A stretch of DNA of 64,000 bases from Sphingomonas sp. UBA978. Its GTDB lineage: Bacteria > Pseudomonadota > Alphaproteobacteria > Sphingomonadales > Sphingomonadaceae. The DNA lies in contig NZ_DBBS01000015.1 in the NCBI RefSeq assembly GCF_002292295.1, forward strand, positions 147,957 to 211,956, written 5' to 3'. Made by a program: the position numbers and the translations under genes. The notes beneath the pieces were generated by a model. That model saw only the letters and a program-made list of their open reading frames with translations. It was not told the origin of the DNA and searched no databases. This document shows, piece after piece, positions 18,435 through 27,504 of this stretch (position 1 is the first letter of the stretch; each line of letters starts with the position of its first letter).

Positions 18435-19898
18435 ATGCAGCGCAATCCCGTCGGCAAGCTGCTCCTGTTCGGAGCCACAGGTGACCTCGCCAAGCGCATG
18501 TTGTTGCCCTCGCTCTACGGCCTCCACGCCGACGGGCTGCTGCCGGAAGGACTGACGATCACCGGGTCGGCGCGCGGCGACATGGACGACGATGGCTATC
18601 GCGACGTCGTCAAGAACGCGCTCGACGAGTTCCTGCCCGACGACCGCAAGGACGAGAGCGCGCTCGGCACGTTCATGCAGCGCATCCAGTTCCAGCCGGC
18701 CGACCTGTCCGACCCCGACAGCTTCCAGCCGCTGGCCGAGAAGATCGGCGATATTTCGGGCGGCCTCGCCATCTATCTGTCGACCGCGCCGTCGCTGTTC
18801 GAATCGGCGGTGCAGGGGCTGGAGAAGGTCGGGCTGACCGGGCCGTCGGTGCGTATCGCGCTCGAAAAGCCGCTCGGCTACGATTTAGCGTCGAGCAAGG
18901 AGATCAACGACACGGTGGCCTCCGCTTTCCCCGAGGAGCGGACGTTCCGCATCGACCATTATCTCGGCAAGGAGACGGTGCAGAACATCCTCGCGCTGCG
19001 CTTCGGCAATTCGATGTTTGAGCCGATCTGGAACGCGCAGGGGATCGACAACGTCCAGATCACGATCGCCGAGACGGTCGGGCTGGAGGATCGCGCCGGT
19101 TATTACGAGGGCGCGGGCGCGCTGCGCGACATGGTCGCCAACCATATGCTCCAGCTGGTCGCGCTGATCGCGATGGAGCCGCCCGCGCTGTACGACGGCA
19201 CCGCGATCCGCGACGAAAAGGCCAAGGTGTTCCGCAGCCTGCGGACCATCTCTCCCGAGGCGGTGCCGCAATGCACCGTCACCGGCCAGTATGAAGAGGG
19301 CGCGGTCGGCGGCAAGGTCGTCAAAGGCTATGACGACGAACTGGGCTATGACAGCGACGTCGAAACGTTCGTCGCGATCAAGGCGCATATCGACAATTGG
19401 CGCTGGCAGGGCGTTCCCTTCTACCTGCGCACCGGCAAGCGCATGGCGAAGCGGCGCAGCGAGATCGCGATCCAGTTCAAGCCGGTGCCGCATTCGATGT
19501 TCCGCGGCCGCGGCGGGGTGCTCCAGCCGAACACGCTGGTGATCCGGTTGCAACCGGAGGAATATATCCAGCTGCTGGTGATGACCAAGGAGCCCGGGCT
19601 CGATCGCGAGGGGCTGCGCCTGCGCGAGGTGCCGCTCAACCTCAGCCTCGATGCCGAATTCGCGGGATCGCGCCGTCGCATCGCCTATGAGCGGCTGCTG
19701 CTCGACCTGATCGAGGGCGACCAGACCCTGTTCGTGCGCCGCGACGAGGTCGAGGCGCAATGGACGTGGATCGACGCGATCCGCGCCGGCTGGGACGCGA
19801 ACCAGACCAAGCCGAAACATTATTCGGCCGGCACATGGGGCCCCGCGGGCGCGATCGCGCTGACCGAGCGCGACGGAGTGACCTGGCAGGACGATTGA
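18435..19898 (+). CDS. zwf: glucose-6-phosphate 1-dehydrogenase
   Basis: A protein of 487 aa that oxidises glucose 6-phosphate to 6-phosphogluconolactone, making NADPH. LFGATGDLAKRMLLPSLYGL is the coenzyme-binding start and RIDHYLGKE (172-180) the active-site signature with the catalytic histidine and lysine. It is the first enzyme of the Entner-Doudoroff branch encoded in order downstream. The spacing to pgl (145 nt) holds a palindrome that may be an operator. Confidence 0.97.
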   Translation: MQRNPVGKLLLFGATGDLAKRMLLPSLYGLHADGLLPEGLTITGSARGDMDDDGYRDVVKNALDEFLPDDRKDESALGTFMQRIQFQPADLSDPDSFQPLAEKIGDISGGLAIYLSTAPSLFESAVQGLEKVGLTGPSVRIALEKPLGYDLASSKEINDTVASAFPEERTFRIDHYLGKETVQNILALRFGNSMFEPIWNAQGIDNVQITIAETVGLEDRAGYYEGAGALRDMVANHMLQLVALIAMEPPALYDGTAIRDEKAKVFRSLRTISPEAVPQCTVTGQYEEGAVGGKVVKGYDDELGYDSDVETFVAIKAHIDNWRWQGVPFYLRTGKRMAKRRSEIAIQFKPVPHSMFRGRGGVLQPNTLVIRLQPEEYIQLLVMTKEPGLDREGLRLREVPLNLSLDAEFAGSRRRIAYERLLLDLIEGDQTLFVRRDEVEAQWTWIDAIRAGWDANQTKPKHYSAGTWGPAGAIALTERDGVTWQDD

Positions 19899-19960
19899 TC
19901 GTCCTGGCCGCCGGCCCCGCAGGGTTCGGCGCACGTTCGCCCGTTTTATCGCACGATTAT

Positions 19961-19982
19961 GTCCCTCATACGTATGCGGGAC
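19961..19982. promoter_or_regulatory. 22-bp near-perfect palindrome in the zwf-pgl gap
   Basis: The two halves GTCCCTCATAC and GTATGCGGGAC are mirror images except for one position each side (20 of 22 symmetric), centred on ACGT. It is the only striking element in this gap. It has the size of a dimeric repressor site, but no regulator is assigned. Confidence 0.4.
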
Positions 19983-20043
19983 GACTTACCTTGCGCGCCG
20001 CTCCGGGCTATCGGGGGCGCGCCGACCACGAAAAGGCTTTACG

Positions 20044-20748
20044 ATGACCGAGATCGAATGGTGGGAGTATGACGATTCCGCCGAGCTGGCCGATGCGGTC
20101 GCCGGCGATATCCAGTTCGTCATCGAAAGCGCGATCGACGCGCGCGGCTCTGCCGTCGTCGCGCTGGCGGGCGGCAAGACCCCCTTCCCCGCCTATGAGA
20201 AGCTCGCCAAGGCGAAGCTCGACTGGAAGCGGGTGACGATCGTGCCGGGCGACGAGCGGATCGTGCCGCTGGGCGATCCGCTGTCGAACGTGACGCAGCT
20301 CGGCAAATTGTTCATCCCCAAGGGTGCGCGCGTCATTCCGATCGTCCCCAAGCAGACCGAGGATTACAAGTCCGCCGGCCGCTCCGCCGATGCGCTGATG
20401 CAGGACCTGCACTGGCCGCTCGACCTCTGCCTGCTCGGCGTCGGCGGTGACGGCCATACCGCCTCGATCTTCCCGGGCCCCGATTTCGACGAGGCGCTGA
20501 ACGGCCCGAAGGAACGCCGGATGCTGGGCGTGATGCCCGATCCGCTGCCGCCCGAGGCGCCGGTCGCGCGCGTCACGCTGTCGCGGCAGGGCATCGTCAC
20601 CGCCCGCGCGCTGATGATCGCGGTCACCGGCAAGGACAAGCGCACGGTGATCGAGCAGGCAATCGATCAGGGGCCGTCGTCGCCCTATCCGATCGGCCGC
20701 GTGCTCGCCGATGCGGAGCTGCCCGTCGATATCCACTGGGCGCCCTAA
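20044..20748 (+). CDS. pgl: 6-phosphogluconolactonase
   Basis: A protein of 234 aa of the SugarP isomerase-like (DevB) family that hydrolyses 6-phosphogluconolactone. Family blocks are VALAGGKTPFPAYEKL, IVPGDERIVPL and LCLLGVGGDGHTASIFPG. It sits between zwf and edd, matching its place in the pathway. The stop is followed after 34 nt by the edd start. Confidence 0.94.
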   Translation: MTEIEWWEYDDSAELADAVAGDIQFVIESAIDARGSAVVALAGGKTPFPAYEKLAKAKLDWKRVTIVPGDERIVPLGDPLSNVTQLGKLFIPKGARVIPIVPKQTEDYKSAGRSADALMQDLHWPLDLCLLGVGGDGHTASIFPGPDFDEALNGPKERRMLGVMPDPLPPEAPVARVTLSRQGIVTARALMIAVTGKDKRTVIEQAIDQGPSSPYPIGRVLADAELPVDIHWAP

Positions 20749-20782
20749 GCCGCCCGTCACGCCCCTCCCCAGGACCCGCGCC

Positions 20783-22594
20783 ATGAACTCCGAAGTCTCT
20801 GCCGTCACCGACCGTATCATCGCGCGATCGAAGGACAGCCGCGCCGCCTATCTGGCGCTGATCGATCGCGAGCGGGAGAATGGCGCGCGGCGGCCGCAGC
20901 TCGGTTGTGCCAATCTCGCGCATGCCTATGCCGGGACCGAGGAGGATCGCGACACGCTGCGTGCCGATACCGGCATGAACATCGGCATCGTCACCGCCTA
21001 CAATGACATGCTGAGCGCGCATGCCGTCTATTACCGCTATCCCGAGCTGATGAAGGTCTGGGCGCGGGAGGTCGGCGCGACGGCACAGGTCGCGGGCGGC
21101 GTGCCGGCGATGTGCGACGGGGTGACGCAGGGCTATCCCGGCATGGAGCTGTCGCTGTTCAGCCGCGACACGATCGCGCTGTCGACCGCCATCGCGCTCA
21201 GCCACGGCACGTTCGAGGGCGCGGCGCTGCTCGGCATCTGCGACAAGATCGTGCCGGGCCTGCTGATGGGCGCGCTGCGCTTCGGCCACCTGCCGATGGT
21301 GCTGATCCCCGGCGGCCCGATGCCGTCGGGTCTCGCCAACAAGGCGAAGGCCGCGGTGCGCGAGGCCTATGCCGAAGGGAAAGCGGGCCGCGAGGAGCTG
21401 CTCGACGCCGAGATCCAGGCCTATCACGGCAAGGGCACCTGCACCTTCTACGGCACCGCCAACACCAACCAGATGATGATGGAGGTGATGGGCCTGCACA
21501 TGCCCGGCGCGGCCTTCGTCAATCCCGGCACCAAGCTGCGGCAGGAGCTGACGCGCGCGGCGGTGCATCGTCTCGCCGGCATGGGCTGGCGTGGCGAGGA
21601 CTATCGTCCGATCGGTCATTGCGTCGATGAAAAGGCGATCGTGAATGCCGCGGTCGGCCTGCTCGCCACCGGCGGATCGACCAACCACCTGCTGCACGTC
21701 CCCGCCATCGCGCGTGCGGCGGGAATCGTCATCGACTGGGAGGATTTCGATCGCCTCAGCCGCGCGGTGCCGCTGATCGCGCGCGTCTATCCCAACGGAT
21801 CGGCCGACGTGAACGCGTTCGAGGCGGCGGGCGGCATGCCCTTCGTCGTCCGGGAATTGCTGTCGGCGGGACTGCTGCATGGCGACATCACCACGGTCAC
21901 CGGCGACAGCCTGTCGGCCTATGCCGACAAGCCGGTGATCGCCGACGACAAGCTGACCTGGGAGCCGGTCGGCGACAGCGGCGACACCAGCATCCTGCGC
22001 CCCGTCGCCGAGGCCTTCTCGCCCGATGGCGGCATGCGCATCCTCGCCGGCAATATCGGCCGGTCGTGCATCAAGGTGTCCGCGGTCGACCGCGAGCGCT
22101 GGGTGATCGAGGCACCGGCGCGCGTCTTCCACGACCAGCTCGACGTGATCGAGGCGTTCAAGCGCGGCGAGCTGGAACGCGACGTCGTCGTCGTCGTCCG
22201 CTTCCAGGGGCCGCGCGCCAACGGCATGCCCGAACTCCACAAGCTGACCCCGCCGCTCGGCGTATTGCAGAACCGCGGGTTCAAGGTGGCCCTGGTCACC
22301 GACGGCCGCATGTCGGGCGCGAGCGGCAAGGTGCCGTGCGCGATCCATTGTTCGCCCGAGGCGCTCGGCAACGGCGCGATCGGCAAGATCCGCGACGGCG
22401 ACATCATCCGCGTCGATGCGCTCAACGGCACGCTGGATGCGCTGGTCGATCCGGCGGAATGGCTGGAACGGCCGCTGTGTGACGCCCCCGGCGCGGCGAC
22501 CGGCATGGGCCGCGAGCTGTTCGGCATGTTCCGCGGACTGGCGGACGAAGCCGAAAAGGGCGCGTCGGGAATGCTGGCCGCGGCGGGGTTGTAG
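20783..22594 (+). CDS. edd: phosphogluconate dehydratase
   Basis: A protein of 603 aa of the IlvD/Edd family that dehydrates 6-phosphogluconate to KDPG, using a [4Fe-4S] cluster. Visible blocks are IGIVTAYNDMLSAHAVYYRYP, VPAMCDGVTQGYPGMELSL, GTCTFYGTANTNQMMMEVMG and GRMSGASGKVPCAIH. Length and the 6-phosphogluconate-type N-terminus separate it from IlvD. The start MNSEVSAVTDRI at 20,783 was chosen over a longer frame from 20,711 that runs through the end of pgl. Confidence 0.95.
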   Translation: MNSEVSAVTDRIIARSKDSRAAYLALIDRERENGARRPQLGCANLAHAYAGTEEDRDTLRADTGMNIGIVTAYNDMLSAHAVYYRYPELMKVWAREVGATAQVAGGVPAMCDGVTQGYPGMELSLFSRDTIALSTAIALSHGTFEGAALLGICDKIVPGLLMGALRFGHLPMVLIPGGPMPSGLANKAKAAVREAYAEGKAGREELLDAEIQAYHGKGTCTFYGTANTNQMMMEVMGLHMPGAAFVNPGTKLRQELTRAAVHRLAGMGWRGEDYRPIGHCVDEKAIVNAAVGLLATGGSTNHLLHVPAIARAAGIVIDWEDFDRLSRAVPLIARVYPNGSADVNAFEAAGGMPFVVRELLSAGLLHGDITTVTGDSLSAYADKPVIADDKLTWEPVGDSGDTSILRPVAEAFSPDGGMRILAGNIGRSCIKVSAVDRERWVIEAPARVFHDQLDVIEAFKRGELERDVVVVVRFQGPRANGMPELHKLTPPLGVLQNRGFKVALVTDGRMSGASGKVPCAIHCSPEALGNGAIGKIRDGDIIRVDALNGTLDALVDPAEWLERPLCDAPGAATGMGRELFGMFRGLADEAEKGASGMLAAAGL

Positions 22595-22602
22595 AAGAGT
22601 AA

Positions 22603-22690
22603 CCGTCCTCACCCTTCGCCGCCTGCGGCGTCTTTCCCTCTCCCGTCGGGAGAGGGAGGGAGCGGCAAAGCCGCGGAAGGGTGAGGACGG
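22603..22690. repeat. REP-like compound inverted repeat between edd and glk
   Basis: Outer arms of 15 bp are perfect inverted copies (22,603-22,617 and 22,676-22,690; the left arm begins CCGTCCTCACCC). Inside are three smaller hairpins, including CCCTCTCCC/GGGAGAGGG and GCGGC/GCCGC. The shape is that of dispersed palindromic elements (REP/BIME-like) found between genes. A transcript would fold into a branched stem that could shield the edd 3' end or damp glk expression. Confidence 0.7.
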
Positions 22691-22710
22691 AGCGAGCCTA
22701 GGAGAGAAGA

Positions 22711-23676
22711 ATGCAACTCGTCAGCGTCGACATCGGTGGCACGCATGCCCGCTTCGCGATCGCGGAGGTGGAGGACGGCCACGTCGTCTCGCTCGGCGAG
22801 CCGGTGACGCTCAAGACCGCCGAGCACGCCAGCCTGCAGACCGCATGGCAGGCGTTCGCCGCGCGGCACGACGGCCCGCTGCCCAAGGCTGCGGCGATCT
22901 CCGTCGCCTCGCCGATCACCGGCGACATCATCCGCCTGACCAACAATCCCTGGGTGATCCGCCCGTCGCTGATCCCCGAACGGCTCGGCGCCGACGTCTA
23001 TACCGTCATCAACGATTTCGGCGCGGTCGGCCATGCCGTCGCGCAGCTGCCGGCCGAGGATTTCGAGCATCTCTGCGGTCCCGACACGCCGCTGCCGGAG
23101 CAGGGCGTCACCACCGTCTGCGGGCCCGGCACCGGCCTCGGCGTCGCGCAGGTGTTCAAGACCGGCAGCGGCTATCACGTCCTGCCGACCGAGGGCGGCC
23201 ATGTCGATTACGCGCCGCTCGACGGGATCGAGGACGCCTTCGTCAAGCGCCTGCGCCGCACCTACACCCGCGTATCGGCCGAGCGGATCTGCTCCGGCCC
23301 CGGGATCATCGCGATCTACGAAACACTGGCGGAAATGGAGGGCCGCGCCGTCCCCAGCCGCGACGACAAGACGATCTGGACCGAGGCGATCGAGGGCACC
23401 GATTCGATCGCGCTCGCCGCGCTCGACCGCTTCTGCCTCGCGCTCGGCGCCGTCGCCGGCGACCTTGCGCTGGCGCATGGTGCCAAGGCGGTGGTGATCG
23501 CCGGCGGCCTCGGCCTCCGGATCAAGGACAAGCTGATCCGTTCGGGCTTCGACCAGCGTTTCCAGGCCAAGGGCCGCTTCCAGACGCTGATGGCGGGCAT
23601 TCCCGTCAAGCTCATCACCCATCCGCAGCCCGGCCTGTTCGGCGCCGCGGCCGCTTTCGCCCAAGACCATTCGTAA
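22711..23676 (+). CDS. glk: glucokinase
   Basis: A protein of 321 aa that phosphorylates glucose with ATP. It starts QLVSVDIGGTHARFAIAEV, the phosphate-binding motif of the Glk family (Pfam Glucokinase, not the ROK group). VINDFGAVGHAV and TEGGHVDYAPLD carry sugar-binding residues. It supplies glucose 6-phosphate to zwf, whose gene lies upstream in the same cluster. GGAGAGAAG just before the ATG is a good ribosome site. Confidence 0.94.
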   Translation: MQLVSVDIGGTHARFAIAEVEDGHVVSLGEPVTLKTAEHASLQTAWQAFAARHDGPLPKAAAISVASPITGDIIRLTNNPWVIRPSLIPERLGADVYTVINDFGAVGHAVAQLPAEDFEHLCGPDTPLPEQGVTTVCGPGTGLGVAQVFKTGSGYHVLPTEGGHVDYAPLDGIEDAFVKRLRRTYTRVSAERICSGPGIIAIYETLAEMEGRAVPSRDDKTIWTEAIEGTDSIALAALDRFCLALGAVAGDLALAHGAKAVVIAGGLGLRIKDKLIRSGFDQRFQAKGRFQTLMAGIPVKLITHPQPGLFGAAAAFAQDHS

Positions 23677-23689
23677 AGGGACATCCGGC

Positions 23690-24295
23690 ATGACCGATAT
23701 CGCCACCATCATGCAGACCAGCGCCGTCATCCCGGTGCTGGTGATCGACGACGCCGCCACCGCCCGCCCGCTCGCCGAGGCTTTGGTCGCCGGCGGCCTG
23801 AAGGTGCTCGAGGTGACGCTCCGCACCCCCGCCGCGATGGAGGCGATCGCCGAGATGAAGACGGTGCCGGGCGCGATCGTCGGCGCCGGCACCGTCGTCA
23901 GCGAGGCGCAGGCACGCGACGTGATCGACGCCGGCGTCGAATTCATCGTCTCGCCGGGCCTGACCGAGCGGCTCGCGCGGCCCATCCTCGACGCGGGCGT
24001 CGCCTATCTGCCCGGCACCGCGACCGCCGGCGACATCATGCGCGGCCTCGATCTCGGCCTGACCCATTTCAAATTCTTCCCCGCCGAAACCTCGGGCGGA
24101 CTGAAGGCGCTGAAGGCGCTCGCCGCCCCCTTCTACCAGTGCCGTTTCTGCCCGACCGGCGGCATCACCGAAGCCTCCGCCCCCGACTGGCTGGCATTCA
24201 AGCCGGTGCTGTGCCTCGGCGGCAGCTGGGTAACCGGCGGCACGATGGCGGAGGTCGAGGCCAGGGCGCGGGCGGCTAGCGCGCTGCGCGGATAG
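23690..24295 (+). CDS. eda: KDPG aldolase (2-dehydro-3-deoxy-phosphogluconate aldolase)
   Basis: A protein of 201 aa that splits KDPG to pyruvate and glyceraldehyde 3-phosphate. The Schiff-base lysine is Lys128 in HFKFFPAE; Glu41 and Arg45 (LEVTLRTP) are the other family active-site residues. AGTVVSEAQ and CPTGGI complete the phosphate-binding strand set. It ends the Entner-Doudoroff operon, and a hairpin follows 11 nt after the stop. Confidence 0.95.
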   Translation: MTDIATIMQTSAVIPVLVIDDAATARPLAEALVAGGLKVLEVTLRTPAAMEAIAEMKTVPGAIVGAGTVVSEAQARDVIDAGVEFIVSPGLTERLARPILDAGVAYLPGTATAGDIMRGLDLGLTHFKFFPAETSGGLKALKALAAPFYQCRFCPTGGITEASAPDWLAFKPVLCLGGSWVTGGTMAEVEARARAASALRG

Positions 24296-24306
24296 GAATG
24301 CCCGAG

Positions 24307-24335
24307 CCGATTCGGTCTACAAGGGACCGAATCGG
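24307..24335 (+). terminator. hairpin after eda
   Basis: An 11-bp perfect stem CCGATTCGGTC/GACCGAATCGG with a 7-nt loop, followed by TTG but no long T run. It is the probable end of the zwf-eda transcript, and it lies before the start of the next gene. Confidence 0.55.
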
Positions 24336-24372
24336 TTGCACGGCCGGTTGCTTTGCCAGCATGATCGGTCGG

Positions 24373-24765
24373 ATGTTCGATATCCGCCGCGACCCGGTCC
24401 GACCGCTGATCCACGTCTCCATGACCGGGTTCTGGTCGACCGATACGGTCGACCGTTACGGCGAAGCGCTGGGTGCCGCCCTCGCCCCGTCGCTGGCACG
24501 GGCAGAGCGGATCTGCCTGTTGATCGACGCCACCAGCTATCCGGTCCAGTCGGTGAGCGTCGCCGAACGCTTCACGGCCATGCTGGCGCGGTGGCCGGCA
24601 CCACAAGACGGACCGGTCGCCGGCGTTGCTATCATCGCGGGATCGATGCTGAACAAATTGCAGGCCGAACACACCTTCGGCGATACCGCCCTGGTGTTCC
24701 TCGATCGCGACGCGGCGTCGGAGTGGATCGACGCACGGCTCGGCGTCGACCTCACCGCGTCCTGA
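24373..24765 (+). CDS. STAS/SpoIIAA-like small protein
   Basis: A protein of 130 aa with the alternating strand-helix pattern of STAS-like (SpoIIAA-like) proteins: PLIHVSMTGFWSTDTVDRYGEAL, then ERICLLIDATSYPVQS, then VAGVAIIAGSMLNKLQAEH and ALVFLDRDAASEWI. A second protein of the same design lies at 31,995-32,483. The function is unknown. In-frame ATGs exist at 24,361 and 24,373; the latter begins the conserved-looking part. It converges with mltG, leaving 3 nt. Confidence 0.6.
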   Translation: MFDIRRDPVRPLIHVSMTGFWSTDTVDRYGEALGAALAPSLARAERICLLIDATSYPVQSVSVAERFTAMLARWPAPQDGPVAGVAIIAGSMLNKLQAEHTFGDTALVFLDRDAASEWIDARLGVDLTAS

Positions 24766-24768
24766 CCC

Positions 24769-25737
24769 CTACATCTCGCCGCGTTGCCGGCGGATCGCAT
24801 ACCATTTGCGGACATTGGCATTATGCTGGTCGAGCGTGTCGGCGAAGACATGCCCGCCCGTGCCGTCCGCGACGAAATAGAGCGCGTTCGACTGCGCGGG
24901 ATCGAGCACCGCATCGATCGAGGCGCGCCCGGGATTGGCGATCGGCCCGACCGGCAGCCCCGCCTCGGCATAGGTGTTGTAGCCGTTCTTCGCCTGCAAT
25001 TCGGATCGCAGGATGCGGCGACCGAGCGGCCGCCCCCTCGTGATCGGATAGATCACGGTCGGATCGGCCTGCAATGGCATGCCGCGCTTCAGGCGATTGG
25101 CGTAGACGGCGGCGACGGTGCGCCGCTCGGACGGCTTGCCGGTTTCCTTCTCGACGATCGAGGCGAGGATGATCGCCTGCTGCGGCGTCGTCACCGCGAT
25201 ACCCGGCTTGCGCTTCGCCCAGGCGGCGGCGAGATAATCGCGCATCGCCTTCTGCATCCGCGCGACCACCGACGCGCGCGTATCGCCGCGCTGGAAGGCA
25301 TAGCTGTCGGGCAGGACCGACCCTTCCGCCGGCACCGGCACATTGCCGGTCAGCCCGTCCGCCTTCGCCAGCGCGTCGTGGACCAGCACCGACGGATAGC
25401 CCTCCGGCACCACGACCAGCCGCTGCAGCACCTTGCCGCCCTGCAGCATCTTGAGGATGTCGGACGGGCTGGTGCGCGGCGGGATACGATATTCGCCCGC
25501 CTTGATCGGCTCGCCCGAGCCGAACACGCGCGCGAACAGCCGGAAACGGCTGGCCGAGGTGATCGCCCCCGCGCTTTCCAGCGCGCGTGCCGCCGACGCA
25601 AGGCTGCTGCCCTCGGCGACCTGCACGGTCAGCGTGCGCGGCGCCGGGCCGCTGCCGCCCCAGCCGCGCACCACCATAACCGCCGCGACCAGCGCGACGA
25701 GGCCGATCAGCAGACCGAGGCAACCGACCTTGCGCAC
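24769..25737 (-). CDS. mltG: endolytic murein transglycosylase
   Basis: A protein of 322 aa of the MltG/YceG family that cuts nascent peptidoglycan and ends glycan polymerisation. One N-terminal membrane helix (CLGLLIGLVALVAAVMVV) anchors it facing the periplasm. A LysM-like part precedes the YceG domain with LASIVEKETGKPSERRTVAAVYANRL, where the glutamate in EKET is the family catalytic residue, and QADPTVIYPI. It follows fabF by 4 nt, a conserved pairing with fatty-acid genes. Confidence 0.93.
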   Translation of the reverse strand: MRKVGCLGLLIGLVALVAAVMVVRGWGGSGPAPRTLTVQVAEGSSLASAARALESAGAITSASRFRLFARVFGSGEPIKAGEYRIPPRTSPSDILKMLQGGKVLQRLVVVPEGYPSVLVHDALAKADGLTGNVPVPAEGSVLPDSYAFQRGDTRASVVARMQKAMRDYLAAAWAKRKPGIAVTTPQQAIILASIVEKETGKPSERRTVAAVYANRLKRGMPLQADPTVIYPITRGRPLGRRILRSELQAKNGYNTYAEAGLPVGPIANPGRASIDAVLDPAQSNALYFVADGTGGHVFADTLDQHNANVRKWYAIRRQRGEM

Positions 25738-25741
25738 CGGG

Positions 25742-26998
25742 TCAGAGCGCCTTCATCACCAGGGATGCGTTGGTGCCGCCGAAGCCGAACGAATTGTTCA
25801 ATACCGCCCGCACCTCGCGCTTCCGGGCGACGTGCGGGACGAGGTCGACGCCCTCGGCGCCTTCGGAGGGGTTGTCGAGGTTGAGCGTCGGCGGCACGAT
25901 CTGGTCGCGCATCGCGAGGATGCAGAAGATGCTTTCCACCGCGCCGGCACCGCCGAGCAGATGGCCGATCGCCGATTTGGTCGAGCTCATCGACAGGCCG
26001 CCGATCGCGTCGCCGAACAGACGCTTGACCGCGCCCAGCTCGATCATGTCCGCCATCGTCGACGTGCCGTGCGCGTTGATATAGTCGATGTCGGACAGTG
26101 CGAGGCCGGACCGGCGCATCGCCATCTCCATCGACCGGTAGGCGCCCGATCCCTCGGGTTCCGGCGCGGTGACGTGATAGGCGTCGCCCGACAGGCCGTA
26201 ACCGACCACCTCGCAATAGATCTTCGCACCGCGGGCCTTGGCGCGCTCATATTCCTCGAGCACGACGACGCCCGCGCCCTCGCCCATGACGAAGCCGTCG
26301 CGATCGCGGTCATAGGGGCGGCTGGCCTGTTCGGGCCGGTCGTTGAAGCTGGTGTTGAGCGCGCGCGCCGCGGCGAATCCGGCGATCCCGATCGGGCAGA
26401 TCGTGCTTTCCGACCCGCCGGCGAGCATGACGTCGGCATCGTCCAGCGCGATCATCCGCGCGGCATCGCCGATCGAATGCGCGCCGGTGGAGCAGGCGGT
26501 GACGACCGCATGATTCGGCCCCATCAACCCGTATTTGATCGAAACCTGACCCGAGATCAGGTTAATGAGCCGGCCGTGGACGAAGTGCGGGCTGACCCGC
26601 TTCGGCCCCTTTTCGGCGAGGACGAGCGATTCGCTCTCGATCCCCGGCAGACCGCCGATGCCCGAGCCGATCGAACAGCCGGCGCGGAACCGCTCCGCCT
26701 CGGTCATCTCGGTGAGGCCCGCATCCTCGAGCGCCTGGCCGGCGGCATCGATGCCATAGACGATGAAGGGATCGACCTGCCGCTGGACCTTGTGGTCGAC
26801 GCGCTTGTCGGGATCGAAGCCATAAGGGTGATCGGCGGGCTTGACCTCGCAGGCGATCAGGCATTTCTGGTCCGATGCGTCGAACCGCGTGATCGGCCCC
26901 GCGCCCGATTTGCCCGCGATCAGGTTGGCCCAGGCCGTCTCGACGTCCGCGCCGAGCGGCGTCACCAGACCCAAACCGGTTACGACAACGCGCCGCAT
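25742..26998 (-). CDS. fabF: 3-oxoacyl-ACP synthase II
   Basis: A protein of 418 aa that condenses malonyl-ACP with acyl-ACP in fatty-acid elongation. The catalytic triad is visible: Cys169 in TACSTGAHSI, then histidines in NAHGTST and AIGHLLGG. The C-terminal NNSFGFGGTNASLV is the usual end. The start MRRVVVTG at 26,998 has GGAGTGAAGGG upstream; a start at 27,025 would add nine odd residues. A terminator lies between acpP and this gene, so it needs read-through or its own promoter. Confidence 0.96.
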   Translation of the reverse strand: MRRVVVTGLGLVTPLGADVETAWANLIAGKSGAGPITRFDASDQKCLIACEVKPADHPYGFDPDKRVDHKVQRQVDPFIVYGIDAAGQALEDAGLTEMTEAERFRAGCSIGSGIGGLPGIESESLVLAEKGPKRVSPHFVHGRLINLISGQVSIKYGLMGPNHAVVTACSTGAHSIGDAARMIALDDADVMLAGGSESTICPIGIAGFAAARALNTSFNDRPEQASRPYDRDRDGFVMGEGAGVVVLEEYERAKARGAKIYCEVVGYGLSGDAYHVTAPEPEGSGAYRSMEMAMRRSGLALSDIDYINAHGTSTMADMIELGAVKRLFGDAIGGLSMSSTKSAIGHLLGGAGAVESIFCILAMRDQIVPPTLNLDNPSEGAEGVDLVPHVARKREVRAVLNNSFGFGGTNASLVMKAL

Positions 26999-27057
26999 AC
27001 CCTTCACTCCATCCAGTCCAAACACGTTGCCACCGGCCGCGCCGGGGGCTCTTACGA

Positions 27058-27098
27058 AAAACGGCCCCCCGCCCTCTAGCAGGGGACGGGGAGCCGTT
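27058..27098 (-). terminator. Rho-independent terminator after acpP
   Basis: On the minus strand a long stem starting ACGGCTCCCCGTCCC pairs with GGGCGGGGGGCCGT and is followed by TTTT. Its position in the acpP-fabF gap suggests most acpP transcripts stop here. Confidence 0.75.
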
Positions 27099-27136
27099 CA
27101 GATCCGGCCCTCAGCGGGCGCGGGCAAGCTGAAAGC

Positions 27137-27373
27137 TCAGCCCTTATGCTCGTCGATATAGGTGATCGCGTCCTTGACGGTCGTGATCTTCTCGGCGGCA
27201 TCGTCGGGGATCTCGACCCCGAACTCTTCCTCGAACGCCATGACGAGCTCGACGATGTCGAGGCTGTCGGCACCCAGGTCGTCGATGAAGCTCGCGTCCT
27301 CGGTCACCTTGTCGGCTTCGACGCCGAGATGCTCGACGACGATCTTCTTCACGCGGTCGGCGGTCTCGCTCAT
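27137..27373 (-). CDS. acpP: acyl carrier protein
   Basis: An acidic protein of 78 aa that carries growing acyl chains on 4'-phosphopantetheine. The attachment site is Ser37 in DLGADSLDIVEL. It has the standard length and four-helix composition. The start MSETADRVKK follows an AGAGGG ribosome site. It lies between fabG and fabF on the same strand; a strong terminator follows, fitting the high expression expected. Confidence 0.97.
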   Translation of the reverse strand: MSETADRVKKIVVEHLGVEADKVTEDASFIDDLGADSLDIVELVMAFEEEFGVEIPDDAAEKITTVKDAITYIDEHKG

Positions 27374-27504
27374 GGTATAGTCCCTCTTCGCTTTGGGGGT
27401 GTTTCGTTGTTCCTGAACGCCCGTAGAACGGGCGGGTTCGGGTGGCAAGCGTCTGTTAAGGGTCCGCCGCGACGGCCACCCTCGGCCCGTTATAGATCGT
27501 GTCC

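Noticed and set aside
20624..22612. A 662-codon minus-strand frame
   Set aside because: It is antisense to edd, with arginine/histidine/glutamine-rich composition typical of shadow frames.
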